From NCBI GenBank assembly GCA_013874835.1, contig CP059430.1:1072864-1136863 (forward strand): a stretch of 64,000 nucleotides of DNA, written 5' to 3'. Below, one piece after another: positions 1-8,995 of this stretch. The position numbers and the translations under genes are program-made. This DNA comes from Carnobacteriaceae bacterium zg-84. GTDB lineage: Bacteria; Bacillota; Bacilli; Lactobacillales; Aerococcaceae. Positions within the stretch are counted from its first letter, which is position 1, and the number at the start of each line of letters is the position of its first letter. The notes beneath the pieces were generated by a model. It saw only the letters and a program-made list of their open reading frames with translations, did no database searches and was not told the origin of the DNA.

Positions 1-430
1 TATCTAAGACACGTTGTACGGTCACATCAGATACAAAGTGGTCTTGGCAGATATGTTTTCTTGAAATATTTTTCGTTAAATCAAGTGCAATAAGTTGTTT
101 TAATTCTTTAGAAATACAACAATGTTTATCGACTAAAGAACACGAAGAAGAACAGGTTTTTAGACACGTTTTACAGCGATAACGGGTTCTTTTAAGAAGT
201 AAAACAGTTTTGATTTGTCTAAACTTTGGTAATAATGTTTTCGTTTGATATGTCCCATGTTTGATGAGTGTTTTAGCATGACAATGTGGACAGGTGTGGC
301 AAGGCTTTGTCCAAGTACCTTTAATAAAGTGGTGTGGAATACCATTTATTGTTTTTTCTTCTAACCAATGTTCATCAGCTATGAAAGATTTATCTGTTAA
401 TGTCAATAATTTTTTTGTATAATAATCCAT
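1..430 (-). CDS. ISL3-family transposase, N-terminal part (cut by the window edge)
   Basis: DDE transposase of an ISL3-family insertion sequence. Translating from the ATG at 430 gives 143 open codons that run off the left edge. The protein starts MDYYTKKLLTLTDKSF and has a zinc-ribbon pattern (CHTCPHC about residues 61-67, then CKTC) followed by a helix-turn-helix-like stretch, as expected for the N-terminal third of the family. Its catalytic part lies outside the window. A strong Shine-Dalgarno AGGAGG sits just upstream, but inside an inverted repeat (next entry). It differs in sequence from the complete ISL3 transposase at 20078, so it is a separate element. Confidence 0.85.
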   Translation of the reverse strand, partial: MDYYTKKLLTLTDKSFIADEHWLEEKTINGIPHHFIKGTWTKPCHTCPHCHAKTLIKHGTYQTKTLLPKFRQIKTVLLLKRTRYRCKTCLKTCSSSCSLVDKHCCISKELKQLIALDLTKNISRKHICQDHFVSDVTVQRVLD

Positions 431-482
431 GAGAAATACCTCCTTGTTTAATTGTGGTGATTTAATCATACAGGTATTTCTC
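431..482 (-). promoter_or_regulatory. Inverted repeat hiding the transposase ribosome binding site
   Basis: An 11-bp perfect inverted repeat (GAGAAATACCT at 431-441, AGGTATTTCTC at 472-482) lies directly before the transposase ATG. In the minus-strand mRNA the second arm contains the Shine-Dalgarno AGGAGG and reaches the start codon, so folding would bury the ribosome binding site. Such hairpins are known in several IS elements as a guard against translation from transcripts entering from outside. The function here is inferred. Confidence 0.55.
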
Positions 483-506
483 TTTTTTTGTCCACTTTTA
501 TATACA

Positions 507-554
507 AAATCGTGTTGGTGGATTATTCCCACCAACACGATTTATTATAGAGCC
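507..554. repeat. ISL3-type terminal inverted repeat with adjacent palindrome
   Basis: The transposase-proximal end of the left IS. A 23-nt terminal repeat at 532-554 reads, from outside inward, GGCTCTATAATAAATCGTGTTGG. It partly overlaps a 15-bp perfect stem (507-521 with 529-543, loop of 7), which could also act as a transcription stop. The same 23 nt recur at 21813-21835, and a diverged version lies at 63454-63476. Confidence 0.7.
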
Positions 555-651
555 CTTTTTATTCTATATCATGCTAAAGTTCATCATCTATAAAACTCAC
601 TAATTTCTGACTTTATTGATTTAATAATAAAATTAGTTCTATTTATAAAAT

Positions 652-687
652 AAAACGTGTTTCCGGATTTATCCGTCAACACGTTTT
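652..687 (-). terminator. Hairpin at the 3' end of the TauE gene
   Basis: Arms AAAACGTGTT and AACACGTTTT flank a further CGGAT/ATCCG pairing. On the minus strand the stem begins within the last codons of the exporter gene and is followed by a T-rich stretch, consistent with an intrinsic terminator overlapping the stop codon. Confidence 0.55.
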
Positions 688-1556
688 TTATATGACGCGT
701 ATAAAAGCGTAATACCTGTATAAGAGGCGATAAACACAACAAGTACTTTTAATTGATTTACATCAATATTCGTTAAAAAGAACCCTGCTGTTAATACCCC
801 AAGTACACCACCAACAATAATGCCAGGAACGCCAGGCCAATTGACACGTCCTGATAAAATAAATTGTTTGGCTCCTGCTGTCATAATCATAGCTGCATTT
901 AACATCATAACAGGTAAAGCAACGGCAGGACTAATTCCCATGAGTGAGAAGAAAATCAATTCTGGAGCGTAATTTCCTAAGCCCATACTCATGAGCATAC
1001 CAATACCAAAGTCAAAAATGGCACCTATCAATAAATTGATACCGTACAATCCTCTTATATCATCGTTTAAATCGGCACCCGGATTGGTTATCATACGATA
1101 TACCATAAAAAAAGCAGCTAAAAGCAATAAAGAACCTAAAATGCGTTGGACTTTAGACGTATTCCAATGCTGTGTTACGCGTACTCCAACAAATGCTCCT
1201 AAAAAAGCAGATAAAGCCATGACAATGAGTGTCCATAAATCGACTTTAACAATTGTAATAAATAAAAGTGCTTCTGTTAAAACAGGAATAACATGAGCTG
1301 TTGTCATAGTGGCTGGTATTTTACGGTCATCTTCTACTAATTTTGTTAGTTTAAAAAGTGTTGTTGTCGTTGCAAAAGTTCCTATTCCTAATGTATCCAA
1401 TAAATCCGTTAAATAACCAATACCAAATCCTGTCCAAAACTTTTTTGTTAATGATATTTTATGTTTTTTTGTATAAGAAAACATAATAAACAAAAACCAA
1501 AAAATTAAACAGATAAGTAAAATTTGAATGCTATGCAATAATAGTTGATTTTCCAT
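669..1556 (-). CDS. TauE/SafE-family membrane protein (sulfite/anion exporter-like)
   Basis: 295-residue integral membrane protein with about eight hydrophobic segments. The first spans residues 10-28. A long hydrophilic joint precedes the motif GFGIGYLTDLLDTLGIGTFA, typical of the first TauE/SafE repeat, and a second repeat with a related glycine-rich FDFGIGMLMSMGLGNYAPE follows at about residues 180-200. Family members export sulfite, sulfoacetate or related anions; the substrate cannot be read from sequence. No clear ribosome binding site precedes the ATG at 1556. Two small palindromes sit there instead. It is a single gene between an IS end and an MFS gene, not an obvious operon member. 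Confidence 0.8.
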   Translation of the reverse strand: MENQLLLHSIQILLICLIFWFLFIMFSYTKKHKISLTKKFWTGFGIGYLTDLLDTLGIGTFATTTTLFKLTKLVEDDRKIPATMTTAHVIPVLTEALLFITIVKVDLWTLIVMALSAFLGAFVGVRVTQHWNTSKVQRILGSLLLLAAFFMVYRMITNPGADLNDDIRGLYGINLLIGAIFDFGIGMLMSMGLGNYAPELIFFSLMGISPAVALPVMMLNAAMIMTAGAKQFILSGRVNWPGVPGIIVGGVLGVLTAGFFLTNIDVNQLKVLVVFIASYTGITLLYASYKKRVDG

Positions 1557-1559
1557 GAA

Positions 1560-1589
1560 CGTATTGTAATACGAAATCTTTATTTCGTA
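1560..1589. promoter_or_regulatory. Two overlapping palindromes upstream of the exporter gene
   Basis: CGTATTGTAATACG (1560-1573) and TACGAAATCTTTATTTCGTA (1570-1589) are perfect inverted repeats lying immediately 5' of the exporter start. They could be an operator or a 5' hairpin leader. No regulator is adjacent. Confidence 0.35.
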
Positions 1590-1621
1590 AACTGTTTTTT
1601 ATTTATTTTTACAAAAAATAA

Positions 1622-1650
1622 AGTCGTCATCTTGCTCTAAGATGACGACT
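1622..1650 (-). terminator. Intrinsic terminator after the MFS gene
   Basis: Perfect 12-bp stem AGTCGTCATCTT / AAGATGACGACT with a 5-nt loop. On the minus strand it is followed by TTATTTTTT. It starts two bases after the stop of the transporter gene. Confidence 0.85.
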
Positions 1651-1651
1651 A

Positions 1652-2804
1652 TTATCGAAACAAAATTAAATCTTTATTATCTTGCACTTTAAAATTCACT
1701 AATAATAAAAATCCAATACATAATGAAGCTAACATCACTAAATAAAAGCTACTATATCCATAATATGTAATAAGAAATCCACCAATAAATTGCCATAATA
1801 CAGCCGATAAACTACCTAATGTTGCAACAATTGATAAAGCACTAAATTGATATTCATTTGGTATAATTGTACGTACTACTTTTAAATTGGTCATAATAAA
1901 CGTCATTCCAACGGTATGTTTAAACAATAAAGTAGCGATAATTTTAATGGGTAAAATCGCCAATAAGCCATAAGCTAAAAACTGTACCATAAGAGAAATA
2001 TACAATAAAGTAAGTAAATGTTTATTTTTCATTTTATCCATAAATAAATGTGAAAAGAAAACGAGCGGCATTTCACAAAGAACAGCAAATGAAACAACAG
2101 TCATACTTACCGTTTCATTTAATCCACTTTGCTGTAACATTGCTGGAATATGCGTTCCAGATACACTTAATGTGCCATAAAAAATAGATGCAATAATCAA
2201 ATACATCGTATATTGCTTATTACCAAATAGCGTCGCTTTATAATTAGATTGATTTGTCTGTATACTTAATGTATCTACATTATTTTTTGTAAATAACATA
2301 CCACATACTGATAGAAGCATCGTTAAACAGAATAAAAAATAAATAAACGATGCTCCTATGTATTGATTAACCAAACCTGCTAATTGTGCACCAATCGCAA
2401 AACCAATCGTCCCCCAAATACGTAGTGTTCCATATCTAAAACGACTTGTTGTTGCTGTTTTCTCAATAGCTGGGTTCACACCATTCATCAATAAAAAAAC
2501 AATGGCATACATTATCGCCATAAAGAAAACATCATTTAAAAAAGAAAATACTAATCCAAATAAAGCCGATAAACTCAACAAAATCGTATTTAACAATTTA
2601 ATATTAAAACGGTCACTTAAATAGCCAATAATAGGTTGTGTTGCCATACCTGCAATTAAACCTGATGACACAATAATGGATACATCCACACTTGTATAGC
2701 CTTTATTCAATACAAATAGATGTAAATGCTGTGAATAATGCATACGAGGCATAGTAGAAAAAATACATGGTGAAGTAACTAAAATAACTATCTTTTATTT
2801 TCAA
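1652..2804 (-). pseudogene. MFS transporter, frameshifted near the N-terminus
   Basis: Major facilitator superfamily transporter resembling the nucleoside:H+ symporter/LacY-like group. The downstream reading frame (from a possible ATG at 2752) covers about 366 residues and eleven hydrophobic segments, but lacks the first helix. That helix lies in another frame just upstream: from a TTG at 2804 with Shine-Dalgarno GGGAG one reads KIKDSYFSYFTMYFFYYASY, which joins the main frame if one base is removed at about 2708-2718. So the gene has a one-base shift after roughly 30 codons. It may be inactive, mis-sequenced, or translated from an internal start as a truncated protein. Confidence 0.7.
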
Positions 2805-2886
2805 CTTTATTCTCCCGTTTAAAACACTTTGTTTCTTGTAAGCTCATAAAATCAATACAAGAAACAATCGTGTTTATTTTAATTTG

Positions 2887-2919
2887 AACAACCACTTTGC
2901 ACGGTGCAAAGTGGTTGTT
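2887..2919 (-). terminator. Long hairpin after pepV
   Basis: 16-nt arms AACAACCACTTTGCAC and GTGCAAAGTGGTTGTT are separated by a single base and lie directly 3' of the pepV stop. The T-tract after the minus-strand stem is weak (TTCAAATTAAAAT), so it may terminate inefficiently. Confidence 0.65.
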
Positions 2920-2923
2920 TAGA

Positions 2924-4321
2924 TTATTTTACTAATTCATAGATTGCTTCTGCATAAATCGCACATGCTCTGAATAAATCATCTAAATCAATAAATTCAT
3001 TCGCTTGGTGCATTGTATCAATGCTGTGTGGGAACATCGCTCCATATGCAACACCACGTTTTAGTAAACGTCCATATGTTCCACCACCGATTGTTTTCTC
3101 AACACCTTTATGCCCTGTATGTTTTTCATATACATCAAGTAATGTTTTCACAAGTGGATCACTTGCAGGAACATAGTGAGGTATTTGAGATTTACCGGCT
3201 GTCACAACAACATTAAAGTCAACCAATGCTTTTTCAGCTCCAGCTTTAATTTCTTCAGCTGTAATACCTTGTGGATAACGGAAGTTTAACAATACTTTTC
3301 CACCATTTTCATTATATGTGAATACTCCTGGATTCATTGTCAATTCACCCATGACTTTATCTGTATATGTTAAACCTAATTTTTCTCCATAATGTTCCAA
3401 ATGTAATGTTTGTTCAATAAAGGATAAAAAGTTTTTATCATGCCCTTCAAAATGATATTGATTTAAGAATACAGCTAAATAAGTACCTGCATTCACACCA
3501 TTCATCGGTGCCATCCCATGAGATGCTTTTCCGACAACATCAATTCTTACTGTATTATCTTTTTTAGATAAAGTAGCTGTAATTGGGTATTTGTTGACAA
3601 ATGCATCTAAATCTTTTTGTAATGTTTCGATAGATACAGGTGTGACGAATAAAGCTGAAGCATCTTGTGGTACCATATTTTCACGTAAACCTGCTTCAAA
3701 AGACACTAATTTTGTATCCGCTTGGCTTGGTGCATTTTTAACACTGACGTGTAATGTTAAAATACCTTTTTCTCCATTGATAATTGGGAAATCAGCATCA
3801 GGAGAAAAACCAAAATCTGGCGTTCTCTCAACTTCTAAGTAGCGGGTCATACATTTCCAACCACTCTCTTCATCTGTTCCAATAATCAAGCGTATGTTTT
3901 AGACACAGGTAAACCTAATTCTTTAATCATTTTAATAGCATAGTAAGCAGCCACTGTTGGTCCTTTATCATCACTTGAACCACGTGCGTATAAACGATTA
4001 TCTTTAATTGTTGGTGTAAATGGATCTGTATCCCCCTGTTCCAACAGGTACTACATCAACATGTCCAAAAACCCCCATCAATTCTTCACCTTGTCCAAAC
4101 TCAATATGACCAGCTAAATTATCTACATTTTTTGTGATAAAACCATCACGTTCACCAATAGCCAAAAACGCCTCTAATGCTTTTCTTGGCCCAGGACCTA
4201 CAGGTGCATCTTCTGTTGCTAAATCGTCATTACGAACACTATCAATACTTAATAAAGCATTTAAATCTGCCAATAAGTCATCTTTTCTTTTTGCTACTTC
4301 TTCTGTCCAATTTATTGTCAT
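2924..4321 (-). pseudogene. pepV: Dipeptidase PepV (M20 family), two frameshifts
   Basis: Zinc-dependent M20 dipeptidase that hydrolyses dipeptides in the cytoplasm. The N-terminal frame (start 4321, Shine-Dalgarno AGGAGG) has the family opening MTINWTEEVAKRKDDLL and the metal-site segment GVFGHVDVVPVGTG, then leaves frame at about 4031-4038, where the expected GWDTDPF is spoiled by a GGGGG run. The middle reads DPFTPTIKDNRLYARGSSDDKGP in another frame down to about 3893, where a second shift precedes LIIGTDEESGWKCMTRY. The remaining 320 residues are intact, including the final GGGTYGRLLKRGVAYGAMFP. All parts are present, so only two small indels separate it from a normal gene of about 465 codons. 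Confidence 0.8.
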
Positions 4322-4385
4322 TCCATAACCTCCTAATCATTGGCATTATTATATCATAATCATTTTGAACACTCTATACATTTAC

Positions 4386-5146
4386 TCAATCTAGCCATAA
4401 TTCAACTGGACAATGATCAGAGCCTAATACATCTTCACGAATCACCACATCTTTAACATGTGACATAAATTCTTTTGCTACGATAAAATAATCAATTCTC
4501 CATCCGATATTTCTTTTTCTAGCTTGATTCATATAGCTCCACCATGTGTAAGCACCTGTTTTGTCTGGATAAAAAGCACGAAAACTATCAACATAGTTCG
4601 CTTTTAGTACACAATCAAATTTTTCACGTTCTTCTTTTGTGAAACCTGCATTGCCAATATTTGTTTTTGGATTTGCCAAATCAATTTCTCGATGCGCCAC
4701 ATTTAAATCCCCACAAAAGACAATAGGTTTTTTCTTATTTAGTGCGTTAATATAATTTAAAAAATCATCTTCCCATTGTTGACGGTAAACTAATCGTGTC
4801 AAATCACGCTTTGCATTCGGCGTATAAACTGTGACAAGATAATATGTATCAAACTCGAGTGTAATCACACGCCCCTCTTGATCATGTTCTTCTTTATCAA
4901 TACCATAAAACACTGACAATGGTTTTATTTTCGTTAAAATAGCTGTACCAGAATAACCTTTTTTACAGCACTATTCCAATAGACATGATAACCAAAGTCA
5001 GAAAATGGATAATCAACATCTGTTATTAGAGCTTTCACTTCTTGTAAGCACATAATATCTGGCATACTTTCTTGTAAATAGTCTTGTAAAACACCTTTTG
5101 TTAAAACGGAACGAACACCGTTCACATTCCACGTTGTTATTTTCAT
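4386..5146 (-). pseudogene. exoA: Exodeoxyribonuclease III / AP endonuclease (ExoA), one frameshift
   Basis: DNA repair nuclease of the ExoIII family that cuts at abasic sites. The first 70 codons (start 5146) give MKITTWNVNGVRS and the catalytic-glutamate segment CLQEVK. The frame breaks at a run of A on the coding strand (about 4959-4964), where [14 protein letters not shown] is expected. The second frame continues with [30 protein letters not shown] and the terminal GSDHCPVEL, which carries the catalytic histidine. Restoring one base joins them into about 250 residues, the normal family length. Either a recent inactivation or a homopolymer miscall. Confidence 0.8.
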
Positions 5147-5195
5147 AGATAACCTCTTCTATTTTAAAATATTTTCTATTTTATCTCTATCAAAT

Positions 5196-5229
5196 AAAAA
5201 AAGCCACCTTTAAGTAAGGTGACTTTTTT
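5196..5229 (-). terminator. Intrinsic terminator after the cold-shock gene
   Basis: GCCACCTT / AAGGTGAC stem with a 5-nt loop, flanked by A-runs on one side and T-runs on the other, so it can work in both directions. It lies between the cold-shock gene and exoA. Confidence 0.85.
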
Positions 5230-5233
5230 ATGA

Positions 5234-5434
5234 TTATAATTTTACAACGTTTACTGCTTGAGGGCCACGAGCGCCTTCACCGATTTCAAATTCAACTTCT
5301 TGACCTTCTTCTAATGTACGGTAACCGTCTGTTTGGATTGCTGTAAAGTGTACGAATACATCTTCGCCACCTTCACGAGAAATAAACCCGAATCCTTTTT
5401 CTGCATTAAACCATTTTACTGTTCCTTTTTCCAT
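5234..5434 (-). CDS. Cold-shock protein (CspA family)
   Basis: 66-residue single-domain RNA chaperone that binds single-stranded nucleic acid. It contains the RNP1-like KGFGFIS (residues 16-22) and RNP2-like VFVHF (about 30-34) motifs and the normal CSD ending [10 protein letters not shown]. The frame stays open upstream to 5506, but the ATG at 5434 has an AGGAGG seven bases away and gives the standard length, so that start is chosen. The 5' leader carries GTGCACGTGCAC (5451-5462) and a TATAAT box near 5470. Confidence 0.95.
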   Translation of the reverse strand: MEKGTVKWFNAEKGFGFISREGGEDVFVHFTAIQTDGYRTLEEGQEVEFEIGEGARGPQAVNVVKL

Positions 5435-5623
5435 TGGAAATCCTCCTGTTGTGCACGTGCACAGTTTATTATATCTTTTGTAGCCGGTGCCAACTGTCGT
5501 AAACACAAAATGATTTAAACTTACAATTACCCGAAAAGTCTAACAAAAAACATTATAGTTAATGTAACATACTTTTTTCTAAAAGTACAGAGAAAAATAT
5601 AATTTTTTAAAAAAATGTTCGAT

Positions 5624-6094
5624 TTAGTATGTATATTTTTCTTTTTCATGTTCTAATAATTCTATTTTCAAAGAAATACCTGCTCGAAAGCCACCTAAGT
5701 AACCGTTTTTACCTAAAATACGATGACAAGGAATCATCATTAAAATTGGATTTTTACCAATCGCATTTGCAACTGCTCTGACACTTTTAGGTTTATTGAT
5801 AAGACAAGCAATATCCGTATAAGTTGCCGTCGAACCAAATGGAACAGATAATAAGGCTTTCCAAACCTCTATTTGAAATGGTGTACCACGTAAATCAAAT
5901 ACGACATCAAATACGGTACGTTTCTTTGTAAAATATTCCATTAGTTGTTGTACATATATATTTGTTTTTTCATCACATTTTATAGCTTGATAAAGTTGTA
6001 CATAAAACGGGCTTATATCAATAGAAACTAAGCCTTTTTCTGACACAACTATATAATAAGTATGCATACGATAAAAAATTGTGCTGTAATACAT
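5624..6094 (-). CDS. ogt: Methylated-DNA--protein-cysteine methyltransferase
   Basis: Suicide repair enzyme that moves an alkyl group from O6-alkylguanine in DNA to its own cysteine. The catalytic motif IPCHRILG is at residues 121-128 (Cys123), preceded by the helix-turn-helix segment YTDIACLINKPKSVRAVANAIGKNP (written here only to mark about residues 92-116). 156 residues is the usual length. Divergent from the alcohol dehydrogenase gene with about 85 bp between. Confidence 0.92.
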   Translation of the reverse strand: MYYSTIFYRMHTYYIVVSEKGLVSIDISPFYVQLYQAIKCDEKTNIYVQQLMEYFTKKRTVFDVVFDLRGTPFQIEVWKALLSVPFGSTATYTDIACLINKPKSVRAVANAIGKNPILMMIPCHRILGKNGYLGGFRAGISLKIELLEHEKEKYTY

Positions 6095-6179
6095 GAATGC
6101 CTCCTTTAAAACGAAATAGTTGAAAGTAATATATGTATATTGTAGACTATAGTCATTATTTATGAAAGAAGGTAATCAC

Positions 6180-7331
6180 ATGGTTGAATTTGCTTATAAA
6201 AACCCGACAAAACTTATTTTTGGAAAAAATAAAATCTCTCAATTAAAAAAAGAACTTGAACAATATGGAAAACGTCTATTATTAGTCTATGGTGGTGGTA
6301 GTATTAAACGTACTGGTTTATACGATTCTATCATGACAGAATTAGAGGGTTTTGATGTTTTTGAATTAAGCGGTGTTGAACCAAACCCACGTGTTACAAC
6401 AGCTCAAAAAGGTGCTGATATGATTAAAGAACACAAGATTGACGTGGTTTTAGCTGTTGGTGGTGGTAGTGTCATTGATTGTACAAAATTGATTGTTGCT
6501 GCTGCTTATTATGACGGTCCCGCTTGGGATATTGTTATTGGTAAACATAAACCAACACAAGCTGTGCCATTTGGTACGATTTTAACACTTGCTGCAACAG
6601 GTTCAGAAATGAATTCTGGTAGTGTGATTACAAATATTGACACAAATGAAAAATTAGGTTGGGGAAATCCTCTTGTTTATCCTGCTTTTTCTATTTTAGA
6701 TCCTACATACACATTCACTTTACCTGAACATCAAACTGTAAATGGTATTGTAGACATGATGAGTCACTTAATTGAACAATACTTTAACGAAGCTACAAAC
6801 ACAACTGTTCAAGACGGTATGATTGAAGGTGTTTTACGTGCCATTATTGAAACTGCACCAAAAGTGATTGATAATCCAACAGATTATGATGCACGAGAAA
6901 CACTTATGCTAGCTGGAACAGTTGCATTAAATGGTTCTTTACGTTGGGGATATAGTGGTGACTGGAGTACGCATAATATCGAACACGCTGTTAGTGCTTA
7001 TTATGATATTGCACATGCACAAGGTTTAGCCATTATCATGCCAAACTGGATGTCATATGTCATGCCTAAACACGTGGATCGTTTTGAGAAATTTGCAAAA
7101 AATGTATTTGGCATTCAAAAAGAAACAGCCTTTGATACAGCAAAAGCTGGGATTGATGCACTTCGTGCTTTTTGGACAAGTTTAAATGCACCAAGTACTT
7201 TAGCTCAAGTTGAGATTGATGATACAAAATTAAAAGAAATGACAGAGCATTGCATGATTTATGGTACTTTTGGTCGTTTAGAACCATTAGGCTATGATGA
7301 TGCACTTGCCATTTTGAAGATGAGTTTATAA
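6180..7331 (+). CDS. Iron-type NAD(P)H-dependent alcohol (butanol) dehydrogenase
   Basis: Group III metal-dependent alcohol dehydrogenase of the BdhA/YugJ type (383 residues). It has the nucleotide-binding VGGGSVIDCTK (about residues 93-103) and metal-ligand regions GIVDMMSHLIEQYF and HNIEHAVSAYYDIAHAQGLA, whose Asp/His residues normally bind the catalytic metal. An ATG six codons upstream (6162) overlaps the Shine-Dalgarno AGAAGG, so the ATG at 6180 is preferred. Family members reduce aldehydes such as butyraldehyde or propionaldehyde; a link to propanediol metabolism is possible but not shown by context. Confidence 0.9.
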   Translation: MVEFAYKNPTKLIFGKNKISQLKKELEQYGKRLLLVYGGGSIKRTGLYDSIMTELEGFDVFELSGVEPNPRVTTAQKGADMIKEHKIDVVLAVGGGSVIDCTKLIVAAAYYDGPAWDIVIGKHKPTQAVPFGTILTLAATGSEMNSGSVITNIDTNEKLGWGNPLVYPAFSILDPTYTFTLPEHQTVNGIVDMMSHLIEQYFNEATNTTVQDGMIEGVLRAIIETAPKVIDNPTDYDARETLMLAGTVALNGSLRWGYSGDWSTHNIEHAVSAYYDIAHAQGLAIIMPNWMSYVMPKHVDRFEKFAKNVFGIQKETAFDTAKAGIDALRAFWTSLNAPSTLAQVEIDDTKLKEMTEHCMIYGTFGRLEPLGYDDALAILKMSL

Positions 7332-7383
7332 ATAAAAGTACCTCATTTTTATTATAAAATTCATTCTAACACCTAAAAACAGG

Positions 7384-7425
7384 AAAAGCGAAGTCAACAT
7401 ATTACCGTGTTGACTTCGCTTTTTG
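7384..7425. terminator. Bidirectional terminator
   Basis: Perfect 16-bp stem AAAAGCGAAGTCAACA / TGTTGACTTCGCTTTT with an 8-nt loop between the convergent alcohol dehydrogenase (+) and ketopantoate reductase (-) genes. A-run and T-run tails let it serve both. Confidence 0.9.
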
Positions 7426-7465
7426 ACTTTTGGGACAACTTACTAATACAATTTGACAAAGTTTT

Positions 7466-8398
7466 TTATTTAGCGTCTAAAATAACCTCTTTTAGATGCA
7501 TCAGTTTTGTGATGAAATCATTATACGGAACAGAAATATTGTTTTGTTTCCCAAGTTTTGCAATATAGCCATTCAAATAATCAATTTCTGTTAAGCGACG
7601 GTTTTTCACTAAATCTTGGTACATAGATGTATAATGGTCTTTTACTTTTAATGTTGCCTGCAAGACAAACGCAAGCAATTCTTCTAAATCAAAATCAATA
7701 TTTTGTGTGCGAGCGACTTCTACAAATTCTTCGGTTAGATGTCTAACAACCTCCTTACCATTTTCTTGTAATAAATATTCTCCTAAATTACATTCTAAAA
7801 GAGCTGTAGCTGCATTAGAGCAACAATTCACACATGCTTTTTTCCAAATGGCATGCATCACATTATCACTATATTGTGCATTTAAATTTGCTTGATTAAA
7901 AATATGTACAATCTGTTCAACGCTTTCTTTTAATGTGTCATCTAGTACAGCATTTTGCAAAGTAATATTACCAACACCATGTAACAATACATGCCCTGCT
8001 TCTTTTAATTGTGCCGTCCAAATGGTTGTCCCTAACACGATATTTTCTTTTGGTATATACTTTTCAAAAATAGTATGATGTCCTAACCCATTTAATAAAG
8101 AGATAACACGGGTATTTTGATGACAATATGTTTTTACATCTTTTAAGACATTCTCTAATGCCATTGATTTTGTTAATGGGATAATGACATCAAAAGTATT
8201 GGTTACTTCTTCAGGATAATAAATGGGAATTGGTACACATTCTTCAATACCATTATAATCGACATATAAGCCACTTTTTTTAATTTTCTCGACATGGTCT
8301 TTCCATGTATCGACCAATGTGACATTCTCCCCTGCTTTCATTAACTGATAACCAATACGACACCCTAAAGCACCTGCACCAAAAATTGCAAACTTCAT
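7466..8398 (-). CDS. panE: 2-dehydropantoate 2-reductase (ketopantoate reductase)
   Basis: Cytoplasmic NADPH-dependent enzyme reducing ketopantoate to pantoate in pantothenate/CoA synthesis. The Rossmann motif GAGALG is at residues 7-12; the C-terminal ApbA/PanE helical domain has the active-site segment AIWKKACVNCCSNAATALL, where the lysine is expected to be catalytic. 310 residues, ATG with Shine-Dalgarno AAGGAGG. Stand-alone gene. Confidence 0.88.
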   Translation of the reverse strand: MKFAIFGAGALGCRIGYQLMKAGENVTLVDTWKDHVEKIKKSGLYVDYNGIEECVPIPIYYPEEVTNTFDVIIPLTKSMALENVLKDVKTYCHQNTRVISLLNGLGHHTIFEKYIPKENIVLGTTIWTAQLKEAGHVLLHGVGNITLQNAVLDDTLKESVEQIVHIFNQANLNAQYSDNVMHAIWKKACVNCCSNAATALLECNLGEYLLQENGKEVVRHLTEEFVEVARTQNIDFDLEELLAFVLQATLKVKDHYTSMYQDLVKNRRLTEIDYLNGYIAKLGKQNNISVPYNDFITKLMHLKEVILDAK

Positions 8399-8600
8399 AG
8401 TATCCTCCTTTTCTTATATACCTATAGCATTTCAAAAACATTTGTTTAACACGATTAGCATATAGAAAAACGAGCTTTGTGTCAACATGAACATTTTATT
8501 CATATAAAAAATATCTCTACAACTATTTTGATACCTTTTTCATAAGACATTGTATTTTAATCATGCTCCATTTACACCAACACGATTTAACGACGAATTA
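8399..8600. other. Intergenic stretch with a partial ISL3-like repeat
   Basis: No gene seen. At 8577-8589 the 13-mer CCAACACGATTTA matches the inner part of the 23-nt ISL3 terminal repeats at 532 and 21813; the outer half has no match. It could be an eroded insertion scar or chance in AT-rich sequence. Confidence 0.35.
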
Positions 8601-8646
8601 AAAATAGAGAAAAGCGATAAAGACTCGTTTTTCTCTATTTTTTTTT
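8601..8646 (-). terminator. Terminator of the murA-yhbY operon
   Basis: Stem AAAATAGAGAAAA / TTTTTCTCTATTTT with further inner pairing, tailed by A- and T-runs, downstream of yhbY. Confidence 0.7.
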
Positions 8647-8686
8647 CCTTAATCATTGTTGCAATACATAGAAGATAATAAGGTAT

Positions 8687-8995
8687 TTATACTTCTTTCA
8701 CACACACAGAGATACGTCTATATTTTTCTTTTGAGGATACTTTGTATAAAACAAGTGTATGCCCGATAATTTGAACAATATGAACGTGTAACATTTCTGT
8801 TAGAACACTTGCAACATGTTCTTCATCTTCCATTGTATTTTGTAATAAATTTATTTTTATCAATTCTCTTTTTTCGATAGCTTCACCTATTTGTCTAAGC
8901 ATATCTTCGTTTAAACCACCTTTTCCAATTTGAAAAATTGGTTTTAAATGGTGTGCTTCTTTTTTCAAAAATTTGACTTGTTTTGTTGTCAACAT
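8687..8995 (-). CDS. yhbY: Ribosome assembly RNA-binding protein YhbY (CRM domain)
   Basis: 102-residue CRM-domain protein that binds rRNA during large-subunit assembly. The family loop IGKGGLNE is at residues 23-30. Its ATG overlaps the yqeH stop (TAATG), matching the yqeG-yqeH-yhbY order common in Firmicutes. Confidence 0.9.
   Translation of the reverse strand: MLTTKQVKFLKKEAHHLKPIFQIGKGGLNEDMLRQIGEAIEKRELIKINLLQNTMEDEEHVASVLTEMLHVHIVQIIGHTLVLYKVSSKEKYRRISVCVKEV

Noticed and set aside
160-345. 61-codon minus-strand frame starting MVFHTT
   Set aside because: It is out of frame with, and inside, the ISL3 transposase gene, which has the zinc-ribbon motif and a good start.
507-543. CRISPR-like or phage attachment palindrome
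   Set aside because: A single palindrome within an ISL3 end; no spaced repeats, cas genes or integrase.
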